The position numbers and the translations under genes are program-made. 64,000 nucleotides of DNA from an uncultured Acidobacteriota bacterium (GTDB lineage Bacteria; Acidobacteriota; Terriglobia; Terriglobales; Acidobacteriaceae): NCBI GenBank assembly GCA_903873705.1, contig CAIQPK010000059.1:62001-126000 (forward strand). Direction: 5' to 3'. Positions 9,557 through 19,911 of this stretch are shown here, one piece after another. Every line of letters starts with the position of its first letter. Within the stretch, counting starts at the first letter, position 1. The notes below the pieces were generated by a model. The model did not search any database. It was not told where the DNA came from and worked only from the letters and a program-made list of their open reading frames with translations.

Positions 9557-10990
9557 CTATCCGACGGTAACGGCTCTCGCTTCCACATCAAACACATTCT
9601 CATCCGGCGCCGTAAAGAACCGCTTATGCAGCGACCGCACCGCTTCCTCAACATCCTCTTCGTCGATCATGAAGCTCATGTTGATTTCGCTTGCGCCCTG
9701 CGAGATCATCCGCAGGTTCACATGCTGCACCGCCGTAAACACCTGCGCCGCGATGCCCGCATGACCGCGAATATCGTTACCAACGAGGCAGATCAGCGCC
9801 TTGCCGCCTTCGTAGTTCACGTCGGCAATCTGACGCAGCTCCGCGCAAATCGCCGGCAACGCTTCATTCGAGTCCACCGTCACCGAGATCGAAACCTCGG
9901 AAGTGGAGACCATATCGATCGCGCACTTGTGCTTATCGAAGACATCGAACACGGCCTTCAAAAATCCATGCGCCAGCAGCATACGGCTGGCCACAATGTC
10001 GATGATCGTCAGCCGCTTCTTCGCCGCAATCGCCTTGAACGGACTCCGGCACACAGCCGGCGTCGCCACGATCTTCGTTCCCTCGTTCGTCGGATTCCGG
10101 CTGTTCAGCACCCAAACCGGAATATTCTTCTGCACCGCCGGCAGAATCGTCGCCGGATGCAGCACCTTGGCGCCAAAGTATGCGAGCTCCGCAGCTTCCT
10201 CAAAGCTCACCGTCTTCACCCGCAGCGCATCCGAGCAGATCCGAGGATCGGTCGTCATAATCCCGTTCACGTCCGTCCAGATCTCAATCGCGCCGCCATG
10301 CAGCCCGCCGCCAACCAGTGCAGCCGTGTAGTCCGAGCCGCCGCGTCCCAGCGTCGTCGTCACACCCTCCGGCGTCGACCCAATGAAACCGCCCATCACC
10401 GGAATCTTTCCCGCCTCAATCAGCGGCAGCACCAGCTTCTCCAGCGCCGCTTCAATCGCCTGCTCGTTGGGCGCAGCCTTGCCGTGAGTGTTGTCGGTGA
10501 TGATGCACTGCCGCGCGTCAAACTGCACTGCATCCAGCCCCAGCTCCGCAAACGCCGCCGCCACCATCACGCTCGACATCCGCTCACCAAAGCTGACCAC
10601 CAGATCCGACGTCCGCAGCGTCAGCTCGCCCAGCGCAGATATGCCGCTCAGCAACTCATCCAGCCCATCGAAATTTTCCGCAATCACGGCCAGCACGCCT
10701 TCCAGCCGGTCGCCGGTGGTCATCTGCATCGCGGTCTCGATGTGCCGCGAACGCAGCCGCGCAGAAATCTCGAACGCCACATCCTTATCGCCGCGCCCGG
10801 CATACGCTGCAGCCGAGCACGCCAGCAGCTGGTCCGTCACCTTCGACATCGCCGAAACCACCACCACCGGCTTCAGCCCCTTCGCATGGCGTCCCGCAAC
10901 AATACCCGCCGTCCGCTTGATCGCCACAGCGTCTTCAACCGACGTCCCACCAAACTTCATCACTACGATTTCAGGCCGAGGTGTGCTCAT
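9557..10990 (-). CDS. lysC: Aspartate kinase
   Basis: VVMKFGGTSVEDAVAIKRTA, LGRGGSDYTAALVGGGL, ACT-like C-terminus. Confidence 0.93.
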   Translation of the reverse strand: MSTPRPEIVVMKFGGTSVEDAVAIKRTAGIVAGRHAKGLKPVVVVSAMSKVTDQLLACSAAAYAGRGDKDVAFEISARLRSRHIETAMQMTTGDRLEGVLAVIAENFDGLDELLSGISALGELTLRTSDLVVSFGERMSSVMVAAAFAELGLDAVQFDARQCIITDNTHGKAAPNEQAIEAALEKLVLPLIEAGKIPVMGGFIGSTPEGVTTTLGRGGSDYTAALVGGGLHGGAIEIWTDVNGIMTTDPRICSDALRVKTVSFEEAAELAYFGAKVLHPATILPAVQKNIPVWVLNSRNPTNEGTKIVATPAVCRSPFKAIAAKKRLTIIDIVASRMLLAHGFLKAVFDVFDKHKCAIDMVSTSEVSISVTVDSNEALPAICAELRQIADVNYEGGKALICLVGNDIRGHAGIAAQVFTAVQHVNLRMISQGASEINMSFMIDEEDVEEAVRSLHKRFFTAPDENVFDVEARAVTVG

Positions 10991-12105
10991 GCCGTCACCG
11001 CCTCTCGCACCGCAAGCGCAGGAAATTTGCGGAAATCAAACTTGCCCAGCACCGCCAGAATCTCCGCATTCAAAATCGCCGCACCCGCCGCACCGCGAAT
11101 CGTATTGTGCGACAGCAGCACAAACTTCCAGTCAAAGATCGAGCAGGAGCGCAGGCGTCCCACCGTCGTCGCCATCCCGTTCCCGCGCATCAGGTCAATG
11201 CGCGGCTGCGGACGATCCACTGCCGTGTCATACTCCACCGGAAACAGCGGTGCCGAAGGCAGATGCAGCCCCTCATGCCCCTTGCCGCTCAGCGGCTGGA
11301 AGCCTTCAAACGCAGCGAGTATCTCTTCATACGTCGCCTTCTTCTTCAGCTTGATGCTCACGCACTCCGTGTGCCCGTCGATCACCGCCACGCGATTGCA
11401 ATGCGCGGAAACCTTCGCCTCCAGCGGCTGAAATCCACGCCCGTCCGTCGCGCCCAGCAGCTTCCCAACCTCTTCCTGCATCTTCTCTTCTTCGCTCTTG
11501 ATGAACGGCACCACGTTGCCCATGATGTCCAGCGACGCCACGCCCGGATAACCCGCGCCTGAAACCGCCTGCATCGTCGTCACAAAAAGCTGATCAATCC
11601 CGAACGCCATTTCCAGCGGCTTCAGCGCGAGCACCAGCCCAATCGCCGAACAGTTCGGGTTCGTCACAATGTACCCGCCGCTCGTCTTCCGAGTAGCCTG
11701 CGCCTCCAGCACATCAAGATGGTCCGCATTCACCTCCGGCACCACCAGCGGCACATCCGGAGTCATCCGAAACGCCGAGCTGTTCGAAATCACCGCGCAC
11801 CCCGCCTCGGCAAACTTCGGCTCCAGCTCACGCGCAATATCCGAGTCCAGTGCCGCAAAAATAATCCGCGGCAGCTCGCCCGTCGCCAGTTCCGGCAGGT
11901 TAGGCTGCAGCACCATCTTTGCGATGCGCTCCGGCAGCGGCGTGTCGAGCTTCCATTTACACGCGTCCGCGTACGCCTTGCCCGCCGAGCGGTCGCTCGC
12001 GGCAATCCACGTAATGTTGAACCAGGGGTGATTAGCTAGAAGCTGAATAAATCGTTGGCCGACCATGCCGGTCGCGCCCAGAATGCCTACGTTACGCCGT
12101 TCCAT
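10987..12105 (-). CDS. asd: Aspartate-semialdehyde dehydrogenase (archaeal/fungal-type)
   Basis: NVGILGATGMVGQRFIQLLANHPWF; NPNCSAIGLVLALKPLE; 4-nt overlap with lysC. Confidence 0.92.
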   Translation of the reverse strand: MERRNVGILGATGMVGQRFIQLLANHPWFNITWIAASDRSAGKAYADACKWKLDTPLPERIAKMVLQPNLPELATGELPRIIFAALDSDIARELEPKFAEAGCAVISNSSAFRMTPDVPLVVPEVNADHLDVLEAQATRKTSGGYIVTNPNCSAIGLVLALKPLEMAFGIDQLFVTTMQAVSGAGYPGVASLDIMGNVVPFIKSEEEKMQEEVGKLLGATDGRGFQPLEAKVSAHCNRVAVIDGHTECVSIKLKKKATYEEILAAFEGFQPLSGKGHEGLHLPSAPLFPVEYDTAVDRPQPRIDLMRGNGMATTVGRLRSCSIFDWKFVLLSHNTIRGAAGAAILNAEILAVLGKFDFRKFPALAVREAVTA

Positions 12106-12218
12106 AATGCTTTAAAGATAACGCATCAGGACGCGGACAGCCCCACCCACGTGATCCATCCCTGCCCACCCCCGGTCAGATTGGTGACCAGCGGCAGGCA
12201 GGGCGCAGCCAACCGCAG

Positions 12219-12533
12219 TTAGTCCACGTACTCCACCCGCCGATAACGCCGCCGCACCCGGTGGCTTCCGCCGCCCCACGCCGCCAGCAGCGCAATCGCA
12301 TGAATAAGAAACCAGATCGTGATGCCCTGGTCCTGGTAGATCCAGAACAGGATCAGCACCCGCGGAATCAGCAGTGCGACGATCGCCGGAATAATCCCGA
12401 TCGTCGGCGGAATGTACTGCACCATGCTGTGCTGCAACCACGCAATCACCATCGAGATGCGCGGCAAAAACAGCGACAAAACAAGAAACCACACCGGAAT
12501 GGCGTGAACCGGGAACGTGAGCGAGAAGTTCAT
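12219..12533 (-). CDS. Hypothetical small membrane protein
   Basis: 104 aa with several TM segments (MNFSLTFPVHAIPVWFLVLSLFLPRISMVIAWLQ). Confidence 0.6.
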   Translation of the reverse strand: MNFSLTFPVHAIPVWFLVLSLFLPRISMVIAWLQHSMVQYIPPTIGIIPAIVALLIPRVLILFWIYQDQGITIWFLIHAIALLAAWGGGSHRVRRRYRRVEYVD

Positions 12534-12572
12534 GGCTGACCTTTCAGAACCTGCAAAATGAATAGACCCGAA

Positions 12573-13361
12573 TTACTTTCCCGAAAAAGTGAAATCCGCC
12601 TGCAGAACGCCCTTCGGCGGCACCGTAATCTTGACGTCCTGCTCGCCCAGCGTCTCGTGCACGGCCGCCAGCGTGTACTCCCCCGGCGGCAGCCCGGCAA
12701 TCGTAAAACGCCCATCCTCACCCGACACCGCAAAGTACGCATTCGGCGCAATGTTGATGAACGCACTCATCCATCCGTGGTTCGTACAGAACACCCGCAC
12801 CATGGTCTCGGGCTGCATGAACGGATGGCTCACCGGATTGCCCATCGGCCCCTGCGTAATGTCCATCCGCGCATTGCCGCCACCCGACGTTGACGTTACC
12901 GTCAGGCTCGTATGCATCGTCGGATCGGAGTTCCTCACCTCCACCGTCCCACCCTGCTGCAACGCGATCACGTGCGGTATATACCGGCAGTCTTTCTGGT
13001 CCAGCACCACCGGCGCCGCATTCGCCACCACCGGCGCCGGCGGGGCGCCCGCCTTGATATACACATAAACGTTGGCCAGCCGGCCGCCGGCCACCACAAC
13101 CTGCTCCTTCGGAACGGCCACACCAGCCCGCACGCAATTAGGATCCATCGTCGTATCCAGCATCACTTTCGCGGGCGCCGGCCCATTGAAATGAATCACG
13201 CCCTCAATCCGCCCCGCATCCGAGCTGGGCGCAGCACCGCCCACAGGCTGGCTCCCCTTACCGATCACTTCCGCCTTCTTCAGCGCAGCATCCGGCTTGC
13301 AACCGGAAACAGTCAGCGTGGTGGCGAGAAGAACAACGGCGGACGTGCGAAGGCTCATCAT
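12573..13361 (-). CDS. Lipoprotein with cupredoxin-like and carboxypeptidase-regulatory-like domains
   Basis: Start MMSLRTSAVVLLATTLTVSGC (lipobox); NSDPTMHTSLTV...VFCTNHGWMSAFINIAPNAYFAVSGEDGRFTIAGLPPGEYTLAAVHE. Confidence 0.75.
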   Translation of the reverse strand: MMSLRTSAVVLLATTLTVSGCKPDAALKKAEVIGKGSQPVGGAAPSSDAGRIEGVIHFNGPAPAKVMLDTTMDPNCVRAGVAVPKEQVVVAGGRLANVYVYIKAGAPPAPVVANAAPVVLDQKDCRYIPHVIALQQGGTVEVRNSDPTMHTSLTVTSTSGGGNARMDITQGPMGNPVSHPFMQPETMVRVFCTNHGWMSAFINIAPNAYFAVSGEDGRFTIAGLPPGEYTLAAVHETLGEQDVKITVPPKGVLQADFTFSGK

Positions 13362-13470
13362 GCTTACAGCATAAGATGCGCACCTTCGCGCGCCGTTTGT
13401 ACCACCCACCAAATCCTTCCTCAATTCGCCGCAAAGCCGCAACTGCCGTTGTATCCTGCAAGCCAAAGCC

Positions 13471-14085
13471 ATGGCCCACACCTTCCCACCCTCACGCCTT
13501 GAAGCCTTCTCGGACGGCGTCATCGCGGTCATCATCACCATCATGGTGCTGGAGCTCCACGTCCCCCACGAAAACGGCGCCGCCGGCCTCCAGGCCATCG
13601 CCCCCATCCTCGGCGTCTACGGCCTCTCGTTCGCCTTCGTCGGCATTTACTGGGTCAACCACCACCTGCTTGTCCACGGCATCCGCGAAGCCTCACCCCG
13701 CGTGCTCTGGGCCAACCTCGTCTGGCTTTTCCTGCTTTCGCTGCTTCCCTTCTTCACCTCTTACGTGCAGGAAAAACACCGCGACAGCTTCTCCGTCTCG
13801 CTCTACGCCGCCTCCCTCGCGCTCACCGGCTTCGGCTTCATGCTCCTCCGCATGACCATCAACGACCGCCGCCGCGCCGAAGGCACCATCGTCCACGCCG
13901 ACCTCGCCGTCCAGGCCAAGCACTGGGGATCGCTCGCCACCTACGCCGCCTGCATCGCCCTCGCGCACTGGTATCCCATGACCACCCTCTGCATCATCGG
14001 AGGCATCACCCTCGTCTGGGTCATCCCCACCCTCGGCGTAGAACGCTGCGAAACCGAAACTCCCCACTCACCCCACCACCCCTAG
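13471..14085 (+). CDS. TMEM175/DUF1211 family membrane protein
   Basis: RLEAFSDGVIAVIITIMVLELHVP signature, multi-TM. Confidence 0.88.
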   Translation: MAHTFPPSRLEAFSDGVIAVIITIMVLELHVPHENGAAGLQAIAPILGVYGLSFAFVGIYWVNHHLLVHGIREASPRVLWANLVWLFLLSLLPFFTSYVQEKHRDSFSVSLYAASLALTGFGFMLLRMTINDRRRAEGTIVHADLAVQAKHWGSLATYAACIALAHWYPMTTLCIIGGITLVWVIPTLGVERCETETPHSPHHP

Positions 14086-14089
14086 CCTC

Positions 14090-14278
14090 AACGGCAACCC
14101 CAACGCCGCCGTTGACGTTGCTCTTGTCGCCGCTCTTGCTCTTGCCGTTGCCTGAAGGTACCCCGAGGCTTCAGCCTCGGGTTTCATATCCTGCCGAAGA
14201 CGCGGGGCTTCAGCCCCTGGGGTATGCCCCTGGGGTATGCCCCTGGGGTATGCCCCTGGGGTATGCCCCTGGGGTATG
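14090..14278 (+). repeat. Composite dispersed repeat, copy A: degenerate hexamer tract + palindromic tail + 13-bp tandem array
   Basis: gttgctcttgtcgccgctcttgctcttgccgttgc / GAAGGTACCCCGAGGCTTCAGCCTCGGGTTTCAT / GGGGCTTCAGCCCCTGGGGTATGCC; same modules at 35980..36256. Confidence 0.85.
14214..14278 (+). repeat. Perfect tandem repeat, 5 x 13 bp (CCCCTGGGGTATG)
   Basis: Direct reading of the sequence. Confidence 0.97.
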
Positions 14279-14388
14279 CCCGCCCGTCTCCGCCCCACGC
14301 TCCTCCCCGGGCAACTAGAGCCGGATATCGCCACGTTTTCCGCCTCGCCCACCCCGCACAAGGCCCAATGCACTAAACTACGTATCGC

Positions 14389-15303
14389 ATGAACCTGCAA
14401 GGCTGCGGCACCGCTCTCATCACTCCCTTTCGCCAGGACGGCACGGTCGACGAACCGGCGCTGCTGGCCCACGTCAACTGGCAGATCGCCAACGGCGTCT
14501 CCCTGCTCATCCCCTGCGGCACCACCGGCGAAGCCGCCACCCTCACCGAACCCGAGTGGCTCCGCGTCATCGAAGTCACGGTAGCCGCCGCCGCCGGCCG
14601 CGTCCCGGTCTTCGCCGGAGCAACCCACAACGCCACGCACCAGGCCGTAGCCAACGTCAAAAAGCTCGCCAAAATCGACGGCCTCACCGGCATCCTCACC
14701 GCCAACCCTTACTACACCAAGCCCAACCAGCGCGGCCAGTACGAGCACTTCCGCGCCATAGCCGAGGCCACCGAGCTCCCCATCCTGCTCTACAACATCC
14801 CCGGCCGCACCGCCGCCAACTTAGAGCCTGAAACCGTGCTACGGCTGGCAGAACTACCCAACATCGTCGGCATCAAGGAATCCAGCGGCAACATGCAGCA
14901 GATCACCGAGCTGCTCACCCAGGCCCCCCGCGCCTTCCGCGTCTTTTCCGGCGACGACGCCCTGGCCCTCCCCACGCTAGCCGTAGGCGGCATGGGCCTC
15001 ATCTCGGTAGCCTCGAACGCCATCCCCCAGCAAATGTCCCAAATGGTAGCCTCCGCCCTCAACGACCACTGGATCGCCGCCCGCCGCATCAACCGCCATT
15101 ACTTCCCCCTGATGCAGGCCATCTTCACCGAACCCAGCCCCGCCCCCATCAAAGCCGTCCTTTCGATGATCGGACGAGGCAACGAAAACCTCCGCCTCCC
15201 CATGGTCCCCGTCGCCTCCACCACCCGCCGCAAACTCGAAATCATCCTAGGCGAACTAGGCCTCCTCAGCGACCGGCCGGACGACAATTTGCGGGTGTTC
15301 TAA
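14389..15303 (+). CDS. dapA: 4-hydroxy-tetrahydrodipicolinate synthase
   Basis: GCGTALITPFRQDGTVDEPALLAHVNWQI...LIPCGTTGEAATLT; LLYNIPGRTAANL. Confidence 0.95.
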   Translation: MNLQGCGTALITPFRQDGTVDEPALLAHVNWQIANGVSLLIPCGTTGEAATLTEPEWLRVIEVTVAAAAGRVPVFAGATHNATHQAVANVKKLAKIDGLTGILTANPYYTKPNQRGQYEHFRAIAEATELPILLYNIPGRTAANLEPETVLRLAELPNIVGIKESSGNMQQITELLTQAPRAFRVFSGDDALALPTLAVGGMGLISVASNAIPQQMSQMVASALNDHWIAARRINRHYFPLMQAIFTEPSPAPIKAVLSMIGRGNENLRLPMVPVASTTRRKLEIILGELGLLSDRPDDNLRVF

Positions 15304-15866
15304 TGCGCTGGCTGCTAACGATCGTCCTGATGACGGGGATAAACGCCGACTCACAAGTTTGGCGCATCGATGAGCAGCAACTTCTGACGCCAATCACCAG
15401 CATGTCCGGGGAGCAACGTCTGGCCATTATGCGCGCCATCGAACCTCAACTTCGCAGTGAGATGAAGACCAACTGGATCGAGAAAGCCGAGATCGGTGCG
15501 GTGAAACGGTCCATCCGCACTCAACGAATAACCACTGCCACCGGATCTCTTCTTCTTATGCAGGGAGGTTGGGGAACAGCCGAGTGCAGTGGAACAGGCA
15601 ACTGTGCTGTCTGGGTTCTCGACAACCACTACCGTCTGCTGCTCGGCAATGCCAGCGGGACGAGGATTGAAGTTCTGAAAGCTGCACATCACGACCAGCC
15701 GGACATCCTTATCGCGGCGCATGAATCTGCAAACGAAGAATCCAGAGTGACGTACGTCTTCAACGGCGTGAAGTATAGGCCAGCCGTGTGCATGGAAGTG
15801 AGTTTCAGCGATCTGCAAGGAAATCCCTATAAACGCCCGCATGCGGAACCCAGCCAGTGCCACTAG
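15303..15866 (+). CDS. Hypothetical secreted protein
   Basis: 187 aa, start overlaps dapA stop (TAATG). Confidence 0.55.
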   Translation: MRWLLTIVLMTGINADSQVWRIDEQQLLTPITSMSGEQRLAIMRAIEPQLRSEMKTNWIEKAEIGAVKRSIRTQRITTATGSLLLMQGGWGTAECSGTGNCAVWVLDNHYRLLLGNASGTRIEVLKAAHHDQPDILIAAHESANEESRVTYVFNGVKYRPAVCMEVSFSDLQGNPYKRPHAEPSQCH

Positions 15867-15915
15867 CTCGCCTCAAGAGTCCTGCACAGTACGCCCGGCT
15901 ACAATCTTTTTATCC

Positions 15916-16800
15916 ATGAGCACACCTTCCTCTCTCGAACAGACCATCGAACAATTCTTCGCCGAAGGCCCCGCCGCCATCGGCAACAAAGACGCCCTCA
16001 AAGCCTTCCACCAGCTCCGCGACGCCCTCGAAGCCGGCACCCTCCGCTCAGCCGAACCCGACCCCACCGCCCCCCTCGTCGCTGGCGGACAAGCCTGGCG
16101 CGTCAACGCCTGGGTCAAGCGCGGCATCCTCCTCGGCTTCCGCCTCGGCGCACTCGAAAGCATGAACGGCAGCAACCCCGTCGCCCACCCCGCGCTCAGC
16201 TTCGTCGACAAAGCCACCTACCCCGCCCGCCAGTTCAAACCCGAGCAGGGCATCCGCATCGTCCCCGGCGGCAGCTCCGTCCGCGCCGGCGCCTTCCTCG
16301 CCAAAGGCGTCGTCATGATGCCCCCGGCTTACGTCAACGTCGGCGCCTTCGTAGACGAAGGCACCATGATCGACTCCCACGCCCTCGTCGGCTCCTGCGC
16401 CCAGATCGGCAAGCGCGTCCACCTCTCTGCATCAGCCCAAATTGGTGGCGTGTTAGAGCCCGTCAACGCCTCCCCCGTCATCATCGAAGACGACGCCCTC
16501 ATCGGCGGCAACACCGGCGTCTACGAAGGCACCATCGTCCGCGCCCGCGCCGTCCTCGCCGCCGGCGTCATCCTCACCCGCGGCACCCCGGTATACGACC
16601 TCCCCAACAACACCATCCTCAAAGCCACCCCCGACCAACCCCTCATCATCCCCGCCGGCGCCGTAGTAGTCCCCGGCTCCCGCGCCATCACCACCGAACC
16701 CGGCAGATCCCTCGGCCTAAGCGTCTACACCCCCATCATCGTCAAATACCGAGACGAGAAGACCGACCTCTCCACCACCCTCGAAGACCTCCTCCGTTAA
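15916..16800 (+). CDS. dapD: 2,3,4,5-tetrahydropyridine-2,6-dicarboxylate N-succinyltransferase
   Basis: [23 protein letters not shown]...; left-handed beta-helix hexapeptides, [21 protein letters not shown]. Confidence 0.93.
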   Translation: MSTPSSLEQTIEQFFAEGPAAIGNKDALKAFHQLRDALEAGTLRSAEPDPTAPLVAGGQAWRVNAWVKRGILLGFRLGALESMNGSNPVAHPALSFVDKATYPARQFKPEQGIRIVPGGSSVRAGAFLAKGVVMMPPAYVNVGAFVDEGTMIDSHALVGSCAQIGKRVHLSASAQIGGVLEPVNASPVIIEDDALIGGNTGVYEGTIVRARAVLAAGVILTRGTPVYDLPNNTILKATPDQPLIIPAGAVVVPGSRAITTEPGRSLGLSVYTPIIVKYRDEKTDLSTTLEDLLR

Positions 16801-16842
16801 CAGCGTCCCGAATCACCGCCACCTGATACCCTAACCCCACCC

Positions 16843-17583
16843 ATGCCTCTCCACCACCACATCAACAAAGACGGCTTCCGTCTCCGCGGAATCGAACTCT
16901 CCCGCATCGACGGCTTCTCCGACGTCGTCTTCGGCTTCGCCCTCACGCTCATCGTCGTCTCCCTCGAAGTCCCCCACACCTACAACGAGCTGCACGCCGT
17001 TCTGCTCGGCTTCGTTCCCTTCGCCATCTGCTTCATCTTCCTCATCCTCGTCTGGTGGGACCACTACACCTTCTTCCGCCGCTTCAACCTGCACGACCGC
17101 ACCACCATCTTTCTCAACTGCGGCCTCCTGTTCACGGTCCTTTTCTACGTCTACCCGCTCAAGTTCCTCTTCAATCTCATCGCCGCGCAGGCCACCGGCC
17201 AGTCCCGCAACGTCTTCACCCAGGTCGGCCAGCCCCGCGAGCTCATGATGGTCTACGGCGCCGGATTCGCCGCCATCTACTTCATCTACGCCGCCATGTA
17301 TTGGAACGCCTGGCGCCAGCGCAAGCACGCCCACCTCAATCCCCTCGAAACCACCCTCACCCTCTCCTATATGTGGGACCACTTCGGCGTCGGATGCGTC
17401 GGTCTGCTCTGCTGCCTGGCCGCCCGCCTCCTCCCGCCCGACCAGGCTGGCAACGCCGGCTGGTTCTTCTTCATCATTGGCATCTGGAAGACCGTCCACG
17501 GAACCGTCTCCGGCAAGCTCACCAACGCCGCCCGCGCCCGCACCGCCCCCGAAGACCTCACCGCCCCACCTGCTCATTTGTGA
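16843..17583 (+). CDS. TMEM175/DUF1211 family membrane protein
   Basis: LSRIDGFSDVVFGFALTLIVVSLEVP, multi-TM. Confidence 0.85.
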   Translation: MPLHHHINKDGFRLRGIELSRIDGFSDVVFGFALTLIVVSLEVPHTYNELHAVLLGFVPFAICFIFLILVWWDHYTFFRRFNLHDRTTIFLNCGLLFTVLFYVYPLKFLFNLIAAQATGQSRNVFTQVGQPRELMMVYGAGFAAIYFIYAAMYWNAWRQRKHAHLNPLETTLTLSYMWDHFGVGCVGLLCCLAARLLPPDQAGNAGWFFFIIGIWKTVHGTVSGKLTNAARARTAPEDLTAPPAHL

Positions 17584-17627
17584 CCGAATGCCGGACAGCA
17601 CTCCTTACTGCGATAGACTGAAGATCC

Positions 17628-19288
<1,661 letters not shown>

Positions 19289-19298
<10 letters not shown>

Positions 19299-19341
19299 GG
19301 CTGGAGTTCCAAGCCTGGAGTTCTAAGCCTGCGCTCTAAGC
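19289..19341 (+). repeat. 14-bp tandem repeat spanning RNase J stop codon (about 4 copies)
   Basis: GGAGCTCTAAGGCT / GGAGTTCCAAGCCT / GGAGTTCTAAGCCT / GCGCTCTAAGC. Confidence 0.9.
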
Positions 19342-19362
19342 AAACCCTCCCCCGGGCAAAGT

Positions 19363-19551
19363 TGTCATTCCGTAGCGCAGCGAAGGAATCTGCTGCTGTA
19401 TTTGCCCTTGCAGTTGTAGTTGCCGTTGCACTTGCAGTTGCAGCTGCCGTTGCCTTTCTGGCTGTCATTCCCGCAGGGAACCTGCTGTTGCAGTTGCTCT
19501 CGCCGTTGCCCTTGCCTTTCTTCCTGTCATTCCCGCAGGGAACCTGCTGTC
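19363..19551 (+). repeat. Composite dispersed repeat, copy C: head + hexamer tract + 2 x ~62-bp unit with TGTCATTCCCGCAGGGAACCTGCTGT
   Basis: TGTCATTCCGTAGCGCAGCGAAGGAATCTGCTGCTGT then ttgcagttg-type tract; units start at 19463 and 19525. Confidence 0.85.
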
Positions 19552-19844
19552 GCCATGACCCGACCGCCCATCCTCCACGTCGACCCGAAAGCCAGCAGCA
19601 TCACCACCGTTCCCACCAGACACACCCAAACCAAAGCCACCGAACCCCACCACCAAGAACGTCCTTATTCACTATTCACTTTTCACTATTCACTCACACC
19701 CACTTCCCGCTCGTCTCCTCCTCACACCACATTTCCACCGTGTAAAAAGAAATTTTCAACCGTCCGGCAACTCCAACTTTTACGCAGGCATCACAACATT
19801 CTCACCCTACTGAGGTATTATCTCGGTAACCCTTGCTATCTTCC

Positions 19845-19872
19845 CCGCACGACCGGGGAGTTTTGTTTTTGC
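19845..19872 (+). promoter_or_regulatory. Terminator/attenuator-like hairpin in the leader of the NHL gene
   Basis: TCCCCG-cacgac-CGGGGA followed by GTTTTGTTTTT, about 40 nt before ATG 19912. Confidence 0.45.
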
Positions 19873-19911
19873 ATTTCCATGCACGCCCTGCATCTCACGG
19901 AGGCCCCATCG

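Noticed and set aside
9335-11431. 698-aa plus-strand ORF opposite lysC/asd
   Set aside because: Antisense to two well-recognised enzymes; composition typical of high-GC shadow ORFs.
14112-14318. ORF encoding GYAPGVCPWGMPLGYAPG repeat peptide
   Set aside because: Translation of the 13-bp tandem DNA repeat; intergenic repeat, not a gene.
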